A stretch of 64,000 nt of DNA, from contig NZ_CP088014.1 in assembly GCF_021044685.1 (NCBI RefSeq), positions 1,550,001 to 1,614,000 of the forward strand, read 5' to 3'. The position numbers were made by a program, and so were the translations under genes. The notes beneath the pieces were generated by a model, which ran no database searches, was not told the DNA's origin, and saw nothing but the letters and a program-made list of their open reading frames with translations. Origin of the DNA: Bradyrhizobium daqingense. GTDB taxonomy: Bacteria; Pseudomonadota; Alphaproteobacteria; Rhizobiales; Xanthobacteraceae. Positions 37,586-47,581 of the stretch are shown piece by piece; the stretch's first letter is position 1, and each line of letters begins with the position of its first letter.

Positions 37586-39069
37586 GGCCCAGTGCTCCGA
37601 TGATCGCCGTCATGCATCCACATCGCCGCATTCCAGCGCAAGCTTCACGCCGTTCGGCAGGGACGCGCTCACTTGGGCTAGATTTGGTCTCTCAGGAGGT
37701 TGTCCATCTGGTCTGAACCGAGGAAGCTGAGGTTGCGAAGCTTCAGTGTTCCAAGGCAGATGAACGTCCACAAGAATGCGCCTTTGACGCTCAAAGGTCG
37801 AGAGGCGATGGTGCGAGGCGTGGTCGAGGGCGGGCTGAGCCAGGCTGATGCGGCAAATCAGTTCAACACGACACCGAAAACCGTGGCCAAATGGGTCAAG
37901 CGGTTCCGCGCAGAAGGCGTGGATGGTTTGCGCGACCGCTCGTCGCGACCTCGTTCATCGCCGAGCCAAACCCCGCCGGCCACGTGCGCCGCCGTCGAGA
38001 CGTTGCGCCGGCAGCGCCACACCGGCAAGCAGATTGCTGCCGAGGTCGAGGTGTCACCGGCCACCGTCAGCCGTATCCTTCGCCGCTTGGGATTAAGCCG
38101 GATACGCGATCTGGAGCCCGTCGAGCCGGTGCGCCGGTACGAGCGCGAGCACCCCGGCGAGCTCATCCATATCGACATCAAGAAGCTCGGCAGGTTCGTA
38201 AGACCAGGCCACCGCATCACACACGATCGCCAGAAAGGCGAAGCCGCGGCGCCGGCCACGAGTTCGTCCACGTGGCCATCGACGATGCATCGCGCTTGGC
38301 CTTCTCCCAGATCCGGCGGGATCAGAAAAAGGAGAGCGCCATCGCCTTCCTCAAGGAGGCCGTCACTTACTACCGCAGCCTCGGCATGAAGGTCACCGGC
38401 ATCATGACCGACAACGGCTCCTGCTACCGCGCCAAGGCCTTCGCCAGAGCGTGCAGGAAGCTCGGCCTCAAGCACATCTTCACCAGACCCTACAGACCGC
38501 AAACAAACGGCAAGGCCGAACGCTTCATCCAGACAGTGCTGCGCGAATGGGCCGACGCTCGCGCCTATGACACCTCAGACCAGCGCGCCAAAAACCTGCC
38601 AATCTGGCTTCATCACTACAACTGGCATCGCCCGCACGGCAGCCTGCAGGCCAAACCACCCATCAGCCGCCTCGGCCTCCCGAAGGACGACCTGTTGAGA
38701 TTCCACAGCTAGAGAACAAAAAGCTGTAGTCCCCTTGGGTTCCGACCCGCGCACTTCATCGCAAGTCGCCGGCAAATCAACCGTCGCCACGCTGTCTTGT
38801 CGCGACAGGGCTCGATCGGCGGTCTCCTCAAGCTGAACCCGGATGAACGCCGATGGTGAAGATGGCGGCAGAGACCTGGTCGCGGTGTGCTTCTTGATCC
38901 ACTTCCGAAGCAGGTTCGCGTTGACCCCGTGTTCGAGCGCAAGTCTCGATACCGAAACCCCAGGCTCAAGACAGGTCGCGACAAGACGCTCCTTCGATGC
39001 CGCCTCGTAGCGCCGGCGACCGTTCCGGCCAACAAGCCTCACTCGCAATTTCTGATCATCGTCTGCCAT
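37586..39069 (-). pseudogene. tnpA: IS66 TnpA, split by an IS481 element
   Basis: The N-terminal part from ATG 39069 reads MADDDQKLRVRLVGRNGRRR, SKERLVATCLEPGVSVSRLA and HGVNANLLRKWIKKH (HTH). It runs to about 38720. The C-terminal part, SLPNGVKLALECGDVDA at about 37660-37615, resumes on the other side of the IS481 insertion and then loses frame before tnpB. Confidence 0.7.
37760..38712 (+). pseudogene. IS481-family transposase with one frameshift
   Basis: The first frame from ATG 37760 has MNVHKNAPLTLKGREAMVRG, TTPKTVAKWVKRFRAEGVDG (HTH) and ELIHIDIKKLGRF (first Asp). Near 38240-38255 the frame shifts, and the second frame continues GHEFVHVAIDDASRLAFSQI, VTGIMTDNGSCYRAKAFARA (second Asp), FTRPYRPQTNGKAERFIQTV (Glu) and LHHYNWHRPHGSL. 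All domains are present, but the product would be truncated before the active-site end. Confidence 0.8.
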
Positions 39070-39310
39070 CACAAGGTGCCCACCTATTTTGGTGGACACC
39101 TCATGCATCAGAGTACTCAAAAGCAAAAGGTGGAGGGAAATTCGCGCTTACTGTCGATCAGCATGCTTCGACGCAGCAAGTATTTTTTCGCCGCTCTACG
39201 CCCGCTTCCTACGACGCCTGAATACTTGTTGAACTAACCCGTTTCCTGCCTTTTCTATCCATCCCCGTTGCTGATCGCTTGCCGCGATTGGTACTCGACG
39301 GGGGACGATC
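39070..39310. other. Spacer upstream of the trb operon
   Basis: Contains GGTGCCCACCTATTTTGGTGG near 39077, a likely insertion-sequence end, and the promoter region of trbB. No gene is seen. Confidence 0.3.
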
Positions 39311-40309
39311 GTGGCGGGCACTTCACTCCATTCGGAAGCCTTCTCGCGTGGCGCGCGCATGCTGCGCACCGCGCTTGGTCCCGCGATCGCCACCTTCCTG
39401 GAAGACCCCTCGATCGTCGAGGTGATGCTCAACCCCGATGGTCGGCTCTGGGTCGACCGGCTGTCCGGCGGGCTGGAGGATAGCGGACGAACGATGTCCG
39501 CCGCCGACGGCGAGCGGATCGTGCGCCTGGTCGCGCACCATGTCGGCGCTGAGGTGCATGCCGAAAAGCCCCGCGTCTCGGCCGAGCTTCCCGAGACGGG
39601 GGAGAGGTTCGAGGGGCTTCTCCCGCCTGTCGTTGCGGCGCCGGCCTTTGCGATCCGCAAGCCTGCGGTGGCTGTTTTCACCCTGGATGACTACGCGGCG
39701 GCCGGCATCATGACGGCCGGGCAGGCGGGCATGCTCCGCGAAGCCGTCGCGGCCCGCAAGAACATCCTGGTCGCCGGCGGCACGTCGACCGGCAAGACCA
39801 CCCTGACAAACGCGCTGCTGGCGGAGATCGCCGGCACCACCGATCGCGTGGTCCTGATCGAGGACACGCGTGAACTGCAGTGCCGCGCGCCGAATCTGGT
39901 CGCGCTGCGCACCAAGGACGGCGTGGCGTCCCTGTCGGATCTGGTTCGGTCTTCCCTCCGCCTACGCCCCGACCGGATTCCGATCGGCGAGGTACGGGGC
40001 AGCGAAGCCCTGGAGCTCCTCAAAGCCTGGGGCACGGGCCACCCCGGTGGGATCGGAACGATTCACGCCGGCACGGCTCTGGGCGCGCTTCGCCGCCTCG
40101 AGCAGCTCATCCAGGAAGCCGTCCTCACTGTTCCCAAGGCGCTGATCGCCGAGACCATCGATCTCGTCGCGGTTCTGCGCGGCCGCGGCAGCGAACGCCG
40201 CCTCGCTGAACTTGCTCTCGTCGCCGGCCTCGATCCCGCCACCGGCGACTACCGCGTCAACTCTGCCGCGGCGGGCGGCCCATCCTCACTTCCCGGAGAC
40301 CCCTCATGA
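39311..40309 (+). CDS. trbB: TrbB, conjugation ATPase (VirB11-like)
   Basis: A 332-residue hexameric secretion ATPase that powers the conjugative pore from the cytoplasmic face. Visible motifs: Walker [18 protein letters not shown] (residues 155-171), Asp box [10 protein letters not shown], Walker B-like [20 protein letters not shown] (222-242) and His box [10 protein letters not shown]. The start is GTG 39311, after GGGGACGATC. The gene's last four bases overlap trbC. It is first of ten overlapping trb genes. Confidence 0.9.
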   Translation: MAGTSLHSEAFSRGARMLRTALGPAIATFLEDPSIVEVMLNPDGRLWVDRLSGGLEDSGRTMSAADGERIVRLVAHHVGAEVHAEKPRVSAELPETGERFEGLLPPVVAAPAFAIRKPAVAVFTLDDYAAAGIMTAGQAGMLREAVAARKNILVAGGTSTGKTTLTNALLAEIAGTTDRVVLIEDTRELQCRAPNLVALRTKDGVASLSDLVRSSLRLRPDRIPIGEVRGSEALELLKAWGTGHPGGIGTIHAGTALGALRRLEQLIQEAVLTVPKALIAETIDLVAVLRGRGSERRLAELALVAGLDPATGDYRVNSAAAGGPSSLPGDPS

Positions 40310-40647
40310 TCCAGTTTCCTCCCGCGATCCGTCGCGTGCGACTCCGCTTCACGGGCCTCGCCGCAATTGCCGTCATCTCCATTGCAATCGCGCCCGCGGC
40401 CTACGCCTCCGGCTCGTCGATGCCGTGGGAGACGCCGCTCAATCAGATCCTGGAGTCGGTGCAAGGGCCGGTCGCGAAGATCATGTCGGTCATCATCATC
40501 ACCGTGACCGGCCTGACGCTTGCGTTCGGCGATAGTTCCGGTGGCTTCCGCCGGCTGATCCAGATTGTCTTCGGTCTGTCGATCGCCTTCGCCGCGTCGA
40601 GCTTCTTCCTGACCTTCTTCAGCTTCTCCGGCGGAGCGCTGGTGTGA
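40306..40647 (+). CDS. trbC: TrbC, pilin-like (VirB2)
   Basis: Of 113 residues, a signal-peptide-like N-terminus ends IAIAPAAYASGSS. Two hydrophobic segments follow (KIMSVIIITVTGLTLAFGDS and LIQIVFGLSIAFAASSFFLT), as in TrbC/VirB2 pilins that build the conjugative pilus. The start ATG overlaps the stop of trbB (ATGA). Confidence 0.9.
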   Translation: MIQFPPAIRRVRLRFTGLAAIAVISIAIAPAAYASGSSMPWETPLNQILESVQGPVAKIMSVIIITVTGLTLAFGDSSGGFRRLIQIVFGLSIAFAASSFFLTFFSFSGGALV

Positions 40648-40922
40648 TGGCCGGCATCATCGATCTAGACGTGCCGGGCTTCTTCGCGCCGGTTCATCGC
40701 GCGCTCACCGAGGCAATCCTGATGGGCGGCGCGCCCCGCACGGTTGCGATCGCCAACGGCACGTTGGCCGCGGCAATAGCGCTCGGCCTCCACCTCTGGA
40801 TCCCCGGCGCGCTGATTTGGGCCGTGGGCCATGCCGCGGCGGTCTGGGCGGCCAAGCGCGACCCGCAGTTCGTGGACGTCGTTCGACGCCACCTCCGCTA
40901 TCCTTCTTACCTCGGCGTGTGA
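40644..40922 (+). CDS. trbD: TrbD, inner membrane protein (VirB3)
   Basis: 92 residues if GTG 40644 is used; ATG 40647 is equally possible. DVPGFFAPVHRALTEAILMG and LAAAIALGLHLWIPGALIWA show the short conserved N-terminus and membrane segment of TrbD/VirB3, which partners TrbE at the inner membrane. Overlaps trbC by 4 bp. Confidence 0.88.
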   Translation: MMAGIIDLDVPGFFAPVHRALTEAILMGGAPRTVAIANGTLAAAIALGLHLWIPGALIWAVGHAAAVWAAKRDPQFVDVVRRHLRYPSYLGV

Positions 40923-40929
40923 GACTTCC

Positions 40930-43368
40930 ATGCTGAACCTCGCCGAATACCGCAACCGGCCCCACAGTCTTGCCGACTTCCTGCCCTGGGCCGCTTTGGT
41001 CGAGAAGGGCGTCGTCCTCAACAAGGACGGCGCGTTCCAGCGCACGGCGCGCTTCCGCGGGCCGGATCTCGACAGCGCGACGCCTGCCGAACTGGTCGGC
41101 GTAACGGCCCGACTCAACAACGCGCTCCGCCGTCTCGGCTCAGGTTGGGCGATCTTCGTCGAGGCCCAGCGCATCGCCGCCCAGACTTATCCGCACAATA
41201 CTTTTCCTGACGCCGCATCAGCGCTGGTCGATTTGGAGCGGCGGGACGCTTTCGAGGAGGCGGGCGCGCATTTCGAGAGCCGCTATTTCCTGACCTTCGT
41301 CTGGCTCCCGCCGGCTGAGGACGCCTCGCGGATCGAAGGCTGGCTCTATGAGGGCCGCGCGCAGAGCGGCGTCGATCCCCACGAGCTGCTGCGTGGTTTT
41401 GTTGATCGGACCAACCGCGTCCTGCAACTTGTCGAAGGGTTCATGCCTGAGGTGGCGTGGCTCGATGATGGCGAGACGCTGACCTACCTGCATTCGACGA
41501 TCTCGACCCGGCAACAGCGCGTGCGCGTCCCCGAGACGCCGATGCATCTCGACGCGCTGCTCGCGGACGAACCGCTTGCCGGTGGCCTCGAGCCGCGGCT
41601 CGGCAACCATCATCTTCGTACACTCACGGTGGTCGGCTTTCCGACCGCGACCTATCCCGGAATCCTCGACGAGCTGAACCGGCTTGCCTTTCCTTACCGC
41701 TGGTCGACCCGCGCGATCCTCCTCGACAAGACCGAGGCGGTGAAACTCTTGACCAAGATCCGCCGGCAGTGGTTCGCCAAGCGCAAGTCGATTGCAGCCA
41801 TCGTCAAGGAGGTGATGACCAACGAGGCCTCGACACTGGTCGATAGCGATGCGGCGAATAAGGCCACTGACGCCGATCTCGCCTTGCAGGAACTGGGCAC
41901 CGACGACGTCGGTCAAGCCTACATCACCGCGACCGTCACCGTCTGGGACGAGGACCCCGGTCTCGCCACTGAGAAGCTTCGCCTCGTCGAGAAGGTGATC
42001 CAGGGGCGCGACTTCACCTGCATGCCGGAAGGGGTGAACGCGCTCGAAGCCTGGCTCGGCTCTCTGCCGGGTCACGCCTACGCCAACGTTCGCCAACCGC
42101 CGCTCTCGACACTGAACCTCGCTCACCTGATTCCGCTTTCAGCGGTCTGGGCCGGGTCAGATCGGGATGAGCATTTCCGCAGCTCCCCGCTCTTCTTCGG
42201 TAAGACCGAAGGCTCGACGCCGTTCCGGTTTTCGCTGCATGTCGGCGACGTCGGCCACACCCTGATCGTCGGCCCGACCGGCGCCGGCAAATCCGTGCTG
42301 CTGGCGCTGATGGCGATCCAGTTCCGGCGCTACCGGAAAAGCCAGATCTTCGCCTTCGATTTTGGTGGCTCGATCCGCACGGCGGCCCTTGCCATGGGCG
42401 GCGACTGGCACGACCTCGGCGGAAGTCTGTCCAACAGCGCCGAAGATTCAGTCTCCCTTCAACCCCTCGCACGTATCGGCGATGCGGCCGAGCGCGCCTG
42501 GGCGGCCGAATGGGTGACGGCAATCCTCGCCAAGGAGGGCGTCACCATCGATCCGACCGTGAAGGAGCACGTCTGGTCGGCATTGACGTCACTGGCGTCC
42601 TCACCGGCCGAGGAACGCACGATCACCGGTTTGACGGTTCTGTTGCAATCGACCGCACTCAAGCAGGCGCTGCAACCTTATTGCGTCGGCGGCTCCTCCG
42701 GCCGTTTGCTCGACGCGGAGGCCGAGCAGCTCGGCTTTGCGTCGGTGCAGGCGTTCGAGACCGAGGGCTTGATCGGCGCAGGCGCGGCGCCTGCCGTCCT
42801 CACCTACCTCTTCCATCGCATCGAGGGCCGGCTCGACGGCCGGCCGACCCTCCTCATCATCGACGAGGGGTGGCTCGTCCTCGACGATCCAGCCTTCGCG
42901 CAACAGCTCAGGGAATGGTTGAAGACCCTGCGGAAGAAGAACGCTTCCGTCGTCTTCGCCACTCAATCGCTTTCCGACATCGATGGCAGCAACATCGCGC
43001 CAGCGATCGTCGAGAGCTGCCCGACGCGGATATTCCTGCCGAACGAGCGCGCGATCGAACCGCAGATCACCGCCATCTACCAGCGGTTCGGCTTGAACGA
43101 CCGCCAGATCGAGATCATCGCGCGGGCGACGCCGAAGCGCGACTACTATTGCCAGTCTCGTCGCGGCAATCGGCTGTTCGAGCTCGGCCTTGGGCCAGTT
43201 GCGCTCGCCTTCTGCGCCGCCTCCTCCAAGACCGACCATGCCGCAATCGAACGGCTGCTTGCCGAGCACGGCCGTGACGACTTCACGGCCGCCTGGCTCG
43301 CCGATCACGAACTGCTGTGGGCCGCCGATCTCATCCCTGACCTGACAAACCTGGAGGTGCAATCATGA
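40930..43368 (+). CDS. trbE: TrbE, conjugation ATPase (VirB4)
   Basis: The 812-residue protein begins MLNLAEYRNRPHSLADFLPW at ATG 40930; upstream in-frame codons overlap trbD and were rejected. The N-terminal CagE/VirB4 domain is followed by the ATPase with Walker A HTLIVGPTGAGKSVLLALMA, FAFDFGGSIRTAALAMGGDW, and Walker B RPTLLIIDEGWLVLDDPAFA, then ASVVFATQSLSDIDGSNIAP. It is the largest energising subunit of the secretion channel. Eight bases separate it from trbD. Confidence 0.92.
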   Translation: MLNLAEYRNRPHSLADFLPWAALVEKGVVLNKDGAFQRTARFRGPDLDSATPAELVGVTARLNNALRRLGSGWAIFVEAQRIAAQTYPHNTFPDAASALVDLERRDAFEEAGAHFESRYFLTFVWLPPAEDASRIEGWLYEGRAQSGVDPHELLRGFVDRTNRVLQLVEGFMPEVAWLDDGETLTYLHSTISTRQQRVRVPETPMHLDALLADEPLAGGLEPRLGNHHLRTLTVVGFPTATYPGILDELNRLAFPYRWSTRAILLDKTEAVKLLTKIRRQWFAKRKSIAAIVKEVMTNEASTLVDSDAANKATDADLALQELGTDDVGQAYITATVTVWDEDPGLATEKLRLVEKVIQGRDFTCMPEGVNALEAWLGSLPGHAYANVRQPPLSTLNLAHLIPLSAVWAGSDRDEHFRSSPLFFGKTEGSTPFRFSLHVGDVGHTLIVGPTGAGKSVLLALMAIQFRRYRKSQIFAFDFGGSIRTAALAMGGDWHDLGGSLSNSAEDSVSLQPLARIGDAAERAWAAEWVTAILAKEGVTIDPTVKEHVWSALTSLASSPAEERTITGLTVLLQSTALKQALQPYCVGGSSGRLLDAEAEQLGFASVQAFETEGLIGAGAAPAVLTYLFHRIEGRLDGRPTLLIIDEGWLVLDDPAFAQQLREWLKTLRKKNASVVFATQSLSDIDGSNIAPAIVESCPTRIFLPNERAIEPQITAIYQRFGLNDRQIEIIARATPKRDYYCQSRRGNRLFELGLGPVALAFCAASSKTDHAAIERLLAEHGRDDFTAAWLADHELLWAADLIPDLTNLEVQS

Positions 43369-44123
43369 CCGCTCTCGAAGTGCGGCGCGCTGGCTTGGCC
43401 GCTGCGACGGCTCTCTCGCTCGCCTTTTCGATCTCGCCGCTTTCGACGACCTCGGTCCTTGCGCAGTGGATCGTCTACGACCCCACCAACTTCAGCCAGA
43501 ACGTGCTGACCGCGGCGCGCGAGCTGCAGCAGATCAACAATCAGATCCAGATGCTGACCAATCAGGCCCAAAGCCTGGTGAATCAGGGAAAGAACCTCGC
43601 CAACCTGCCGTTGTCGACGCTGACCCAGCTTCAGTCATCGATTGCCAAGACCCAGTCACTGCTGAGCCAGGCCCAGAACATCGCCTTCAACGTCGAGCGC
43701 GTCCAGACGATGTATTCCAGCACCTACGGCACGGCGGCGGCGACGGGCTCCAATGCAACAATGTTTGCCGCGGCTCAAAGTCGTTGGCAGAACTCGGTGG
43801 GCGCTTTCGAAGACTCGCTGAAGGTGCAGGCCGGCGTCGTCGGCAATATCTCGACCAACTCCAGCGCAATGAGTACGCTGGTTACCGCCAGTCAGTCGGC
43901 AAGTGGCGCTTTGCAAGCCGCTCAAGCCGGCAACCAACTCCTCGCGCTGCAATCCCAGCAGCTATCCGATCTCGTCGCGGTGCTCGCCGCGAAGGGACGG
44001 GCGGATGCGCTGGAGCAGGCGCGCGTAACGGCGACCGAGTCGCAGGGCCAGCAGCAATACAAAATCTTCTCGACACGCAGCGGCTATCAGCCGGGCAACG
44101 TCACCATGTTCAGCGGCAACTGA
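43365..44123 (+). CDS. trbJ: TrbJ, periplasmic conjugation protein (VirB5-like)
   Basis: 252 residues. The N-terminus has a signal peptide (AATALSLAFSISPLSTTSVL then AQW). A coiled-coil region is rich in Gln/Asn (QQINNQIQMLTNQAQSLVNQ), as in TrbJ proteins that assist pilus assembly and mating contact. ATG overlaps the trbE stop (ATGA). Confidence 0.88.
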   Translation: MTALEVRRAGLAAATALSLAFSISPLSTTSVLAQWIVYDPTNFSQNVLTAARELQQINNQIQMLTNQAQSLVNQGKNLANLPLSTLTQLQSSIAKTQSLLSQAQNIAFNVERVQTMYSSTYGTAAATGSNATMFAAAQSRWQNSVGAFEDSLKVQAGVVGNISTNSSAMSTLVTASQSASGALQAAQAGNQLLALQSQQLSDLVAVLAAKGRADALEQARVTATESQGQQQYKIFSTRSGYQPGNVTMFSGN

Positions 44124-44133
44124 GGCACCGATC

Positions 44134-44454
44134 ATGGAGCGCTCGGATATCTTTCGCGCAGGCGCGATGATCGTCGTGTTCGTGATTTTCCTCGCCGCGC
44201 TGCACGTCATCCATCGGCGTCCAGCCGAGCGGCCGGTATCCGACGCCCCCTCTGTCTCCGCTCCCGATGACCTCTCGGCCGAGCTGCTCCGCTGCGCCGA
44301 GCTTGGACCCCAGGATGCCGAAGATCCGCACTGCCAGGCGGTTTGGAAGGAGAACCGCGCGCGCTTCTTCGGCAGGCCGGCGCGGCCACGTCTGCCGCAA
44401 GCCGCGCCGGCCACTCAGCCGATGACGGCTGTTCCAAAGGGAGAGAAGCCGTGA
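44134..44454 (+). CDS. trbK: TrbK-alt, putative entry exclusion protein
   Basis: Of 106 residues, one N-terminal membrane segment (AGAMIVVFVIFLAALHVIHR) and a periplasmic tail containing ELLRCAELGPQDAEDPHCQA and VWKENRARFFG, the conserved two-cysteine pattern of the rhizobial TrbK-alt family. These proteins are thought to block redundant transfer between carriers. It sits between trbJ and trbL as usual, and its stop overlaps the trbL GTG. Confidence 0.8.
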   Translation: MERSDIFRAGAMIVVFVIFLAALHVIHRRPAERPVSDAPSVSAPDDLSAELLRCAELGPQDAEDPHCQAVWKENRARFFGRPARPRLPQAAPATQPMTAVPKGEKP

Positions 44455-45812
44455 ACAACGTCGGCGTCATCGACACCTTTCTCAATACTTTCACGACCTA
44501 CATTGATTCGGGTTTCGGCCTGATCAAGGGCGAGGTCACGTATTTGTCGTCGACGTTGATCGTCATCGACATCACGCTCGCGGGCCTGTTCTGGGCTTGG
44601 GGCGCAGACGAAGACATTCTCCAGCGACTGGTGAAGAAGACCCTCTACATCGGCTTCTTTGCCTTCATCATCACTAACTTCACCAAGCTCTCAGGCATCA
44701 TCTTCAACAGCTTCGCAGGCCTCGGCCTGAAGGCCGGCGGCTCGTCGATCTCGACGGCGGACTTCCTGCGGCCCGGCCGGCTTGCGCAGGTCGGCCTCGA
44801 CGCCGGGCAGCCGTTGCTCGACTCCGCAAGCCAAATGATGGGCTTCACCAGCTTCTTTTCCAACTTTGTACAAATTGCCGTGCTGATGGTGTCCTGGCTG
44901 CTGGTGCTGATCGCCTTCTTCATTCTGGCGGTGCAGCTCTTCGTCACGCTGATCGAGTTCAAGCTGACGACGCTCGCCGGCTTCATCCTCATTCCGTTCG
45001 CGCTCTTCAACAAGACCGCCTTTCTCGCGGAGAAGGTGCTGGGCAATGTCGTTGCCTCCGGCGTGAAGGTCATGGTGCTCGCCGTCATCGTCGGCATCGG
45101 CACCGGGCTCTTTTCGCAGTTCACCACCGCCTATGCCGGCGGCCAGCCGACGATCGAGCAGGCGCTCTCTGTCGTGCTCGCGGCGCTCGCTATGCTGGGC
45201 CTCGGCATCTTCGGGCCCGGCATCGCGACCGGGCTTGTTTCCGGCGCGCCGCAGCTTGGTGCGGGCGCTACCGTCGGCACGGGTCTGGCTGTTGCCGGTA
45301 CAGCGATGGTCGGCGGCGCGGCGCTCGGTTTGGCCGGAAGGGGAGCGATGGCAGCCAGCTCTGGTGCTGCGGCTGCCGCGCGCGGCGGTGCGGCGATGGC
45401 GGGCGGCATGTCCTCCGCCTACAGCCTCGCATCAGCCGGTCGGTCCGGCGCCGGCGGCGTCGCGTCCGGTCTCGGCGGTGCAGGCCGTGCGGCGGCTAGT
45501 CACGCGGCAGCTCCCGTCAGACGCGCCGCTGCGCAAGCGGCAGGGACAATGACGGAGAGCTTCACTTCTGGCGCCCGTGCCGGCGTCGCCAACACGGGTG
45601 GCTCCTCGACGATGGGGACCATTCGGAGCGGCGCGGCCGCAAACGATGGAGCCGCATCTCAAGTGCCGAGCGAGAGCGGTCCGCCCGCCTGGGCCCAACG
45701 CGTCAAGCGCAATCAGACCGTCATTCACGGCGCTCAGACCACCGCGCAAGCCCTCAAATCCGGCGACAGCCATGGCGGCGGCCACTCCGTCGACCTCTCG
45801 GGAGGAGAATAA
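44451..45812 (+). CDS. trbL: TrbL, inner membrane channel (VirB6-like)
   Basis: The start was set at GTG 44451 (GGGAGAGAAGCC upstream, VNNVGVIDTFLNTFTTYIDS), giving 453 residues. Six or so hydrophobic helices occur between residues 30 and 260 (for example STLIVIDITLAGLFWAWG, VLMVSWLLVLIAFFILAVQL, ALSVVLAALAMLGLGIFG), followed by a long Gly/Ala/Ser-rich tail. This is the TrbL/VirB6 design, forming the inner membrane part of the DNA channel. Overlaps trbK by 4 bp. Confidence 0.9.
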   Translation: MNNVGVIDTFLNTFTTYIDSGFGLIKGEVTYLSSTLIVIDITLAGLFWAWGADEDILQRLVKKTLYIGFFAFIITNFTKLSGIIFNSFAGLGLKAGGSSISTADFLRPGRLAQVGLDAGQPLLDSASQMMGFTSFFSNFVQIAVLMVSWLLVLIAFFILAVQLFVTLIEFKLTTLAGFILIPFALFNKTAFLAEKVLGNVVASGVKVMVLAVIVGIGTGLFSQFTTAYAGGQPTIEQALSVVLAALAMLGLGIFGPGIATGLVSGAPQLGAGATVGTGLAVAGTAMVGGAALGLAGRGAMAASSGAAAAARGGAAMAGGMSSAYSLASAGRSGAGGVASGLGGAGRAAASHAAAPVRRAAAQAAGTMTESFTSGARAGVANTGGSSTMGTIRSGAAANDGAASQVPSESGPPAWAQRVKRNQTVIHGAQTTAQALKSGDSHGGGHSVDLSGGE

Positions 45813-45815
45813 CGA

Positions 45816-46505
45816 ATGTCAGTCTTCCGGCGATCGTCGGTTCGTTACGGCCGCACGCCCGAACCAGAAACCCCCTACCAGCGCGCAGCGCAAGTTTGGG
45901 ATGAGCGCATTGGATCCGCCCGGGTGCAGGCCAGGAACTGGCGGCTGATGGCCTTCGGTTCGCTGATGCTGTCCTGCGGCCTTGCCGGTGGACTCGTCTG
46001 GCAATCCACGCACGGCACTGTCGTTCCCTGGGTGGTGCAGGTCGACAAGCTCGGCGAAGCGCAAGTCATGGCGCCCGCTACCGCCGACTACAGGCCGAAC
46101 GACCCACAGATCGCCTGGTATCTCGCCCACTTCATTCAGATCGTTCGCTCGCTTCCGGCCGACCCGATCATCGTGCGGCACAACTGGCTGCAGGCCTATG
46201 ATTTCACAACCACGGCGGGCGCGGCGGCGCTGAACGACTACGCCCGCGCCAACGACCCCTTCGCCAATCTCGGCAAGCAGCAGGTCGCGATCGACGTCTC
46301 CAGCGTCATCCGCGCCTCGCCCGACAGTTTTCGCGTGGCCTGGGTTGAGCACCGCTTTCAGGACGGGGCGCTCGCCGGCACCACGCGTTGGACCGCGATC
46401 CTCACCATCGCGATTCAGCCGCCCACCGACGCCGATCGGCTGCGCAAGAATCCACTCGGCATCTACGTCAACGCCATCAACTGGTCAAAGGAGCTGGGAC
46501 AATGA
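45816..46505 (+). CDS. trbF: TrbF (VirB8-like)
   Basis: 229 residues. A cytoplasmic N-terminus (TPYQRAAQVWDERIGSARVQ), one membrane helix (LMAFGSLMLSCGLAGGLVWQ) and a periplasmic domain with VVPWVVQVDKLGEAQVMAPA and WTAILTIAIQPPT match TrbF/VirB8, the assembly hub of the periplasmic complex. Three bases after trbL, overlapping trbG. Confidence 0.9.
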   Translation: MSVFRRSSVRYGRTPEPETPYQRAAQVWDERIGSARVQARNWRLMAFGSLMLSCGLAGGLVWQSTHGTVVPWVVQVDKLGEAQVMAPATADYRPNDPQIAWYLAHFIQIVRSLPADPIIVRHNWLQAYDFTTTAGAAALNDYARANDPFANLGKQQVAIDVSSVIRASPDSFRVAWVEHRFQDGALAGTTRWTAILTIAIQPPTDADRLRKNPLGIYVNAINWSKELGQ

Positions 46506-47581
46506 CCCCGCCGATTTTCGCAAAAGCCGGCGGTCCGGCTTCGCGTTTTTCCATCGTTCATCAAAACCGGAAGGACGGCGATACGTCTTTCCGTAAATCC
46601 GCTTTGACGGCTTTGCTGATATCCGTCTCAGCCCTTGGCGGCTGCGCGCACAATTTCATCCCACCCGACATCAGCTACGACACTGCGGAGCCTGCGACGC
46701 TCACCGTCGACCCGGCGCCGCCCGTCAAAATCGTGGAGTTGCCCCAGCCGCTGCCACTGCCCGGGCAGTTGAAGCCGCTCGCCGCCGGCAAACGCGTCCC
46801 GGAAGCCGCCGATCCAAAGGTTCGCGTCAAACAGGCCAACGCCGCGGCACGGGTGCAGCCGGTCCGCAATGGTTTCATCAACGCAGTACAGGTCTATCCG
46901 TTCTCCGGCGGAGCCCTCTACCAGGTCTACACGGCGCCCGGCCAGATCACAGATGTCGCCCTCCAGGAGGGTGAGCAACTCGTCGGCTCCGGTCCGGTTG
47001 CCGCCGGTGACACTGTGCGCTGGATCATCGGCGATACCGAGAGCGGCGCGGGCGCGACCAAGAAGATTCATATCCTCGTCAAGCCGACGCGGCCGGATTT
47101 GGTCACCAATCTCGTGATCAACACCGATCGGCGGACCTATCTCCTCGAGCTGTGCTCGACGGAAAAGACCTATATGGCCTCGGTCTCCTGGCAGTATCCC
47201 GAGGACCAGCTGATTGCGCTTCGGCGGCAGAATGCGGCCGCTGAAACTGCGGCGCCAATTGCGGCTGGCGTCGATCTCGCCTCGATCAACTTCCGCTACT
47301 CTATTGAGGGCGACGACCCGGCCTGGCGTCCGCTGCGCGCCTTTGATGACGGCAACAAGGTCTACATCGAGTTCCCAAGCGGTATCGCCCAGGGTGAAAT
47401 GCCGCCGCTGTTCGTGATAGGTCCAGCCGGCGGCTCCGAACTGGTGAACTACCGAGCAAACCGTAACTACTACATCGTCGACCGCTTGTTCGCCGCCGCC
47501 GAATTGCGTCTTGGCGACAAGGATAGTGAGCGGCGCGTGCGCATCGTCCGCACCGACGGAAGGCCGCGCGCATGGCGATAG
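46502..47581 (+). CDS. trbG: TrbG (VirB9-like), putative lipoprotein
   Basis: 359 residues. After a basic leader, ALLISVSALGGC is a lipobox with the candidate lipid-bearing Cys48. The core has VYPFSGGALYQVYTAPGQIT, DVALQEGEQLVGSGPVAAGD, LVKPTRPDLVTNLVINTDRR and NRNYYIVDRLFAAAELRLG, typical of TrbG/VirB9, the outer-membrane-proximal ring. ATG 46502 overlaps the trbF stop. Confidence 0.9.
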   Translation: MTPPIFAKAGGPASRFSIVHQNRKDGDTSFRKSALTALLISVSALGGCAHNFIPPDISYDTAEPATLTVDPAPPVKIVELPQPLPLPGQLKPLAAGKRVPEAADPKVRVKQANAAARVQPVRNGFINAVQVYPFSGGALYQVYTAPGQITDVALQEGEQLVGSGPVAAGDTVRWIIGDTESGAGATKKIHILVKPTRPDLVTNLVINTDRRTYLLELCSTEKTYMASVSWQYPEDQLIALRRQNAAAETAAPIAAGVDLASINFRYSIEGDDPAWRPLRAFDDGNKVYIEFPSGIAQGEMPPLFVIGPAGGSELVNYRANRNYYIVDRLFAAAELRLGDKDSERRVRIVRTDGRPRAWR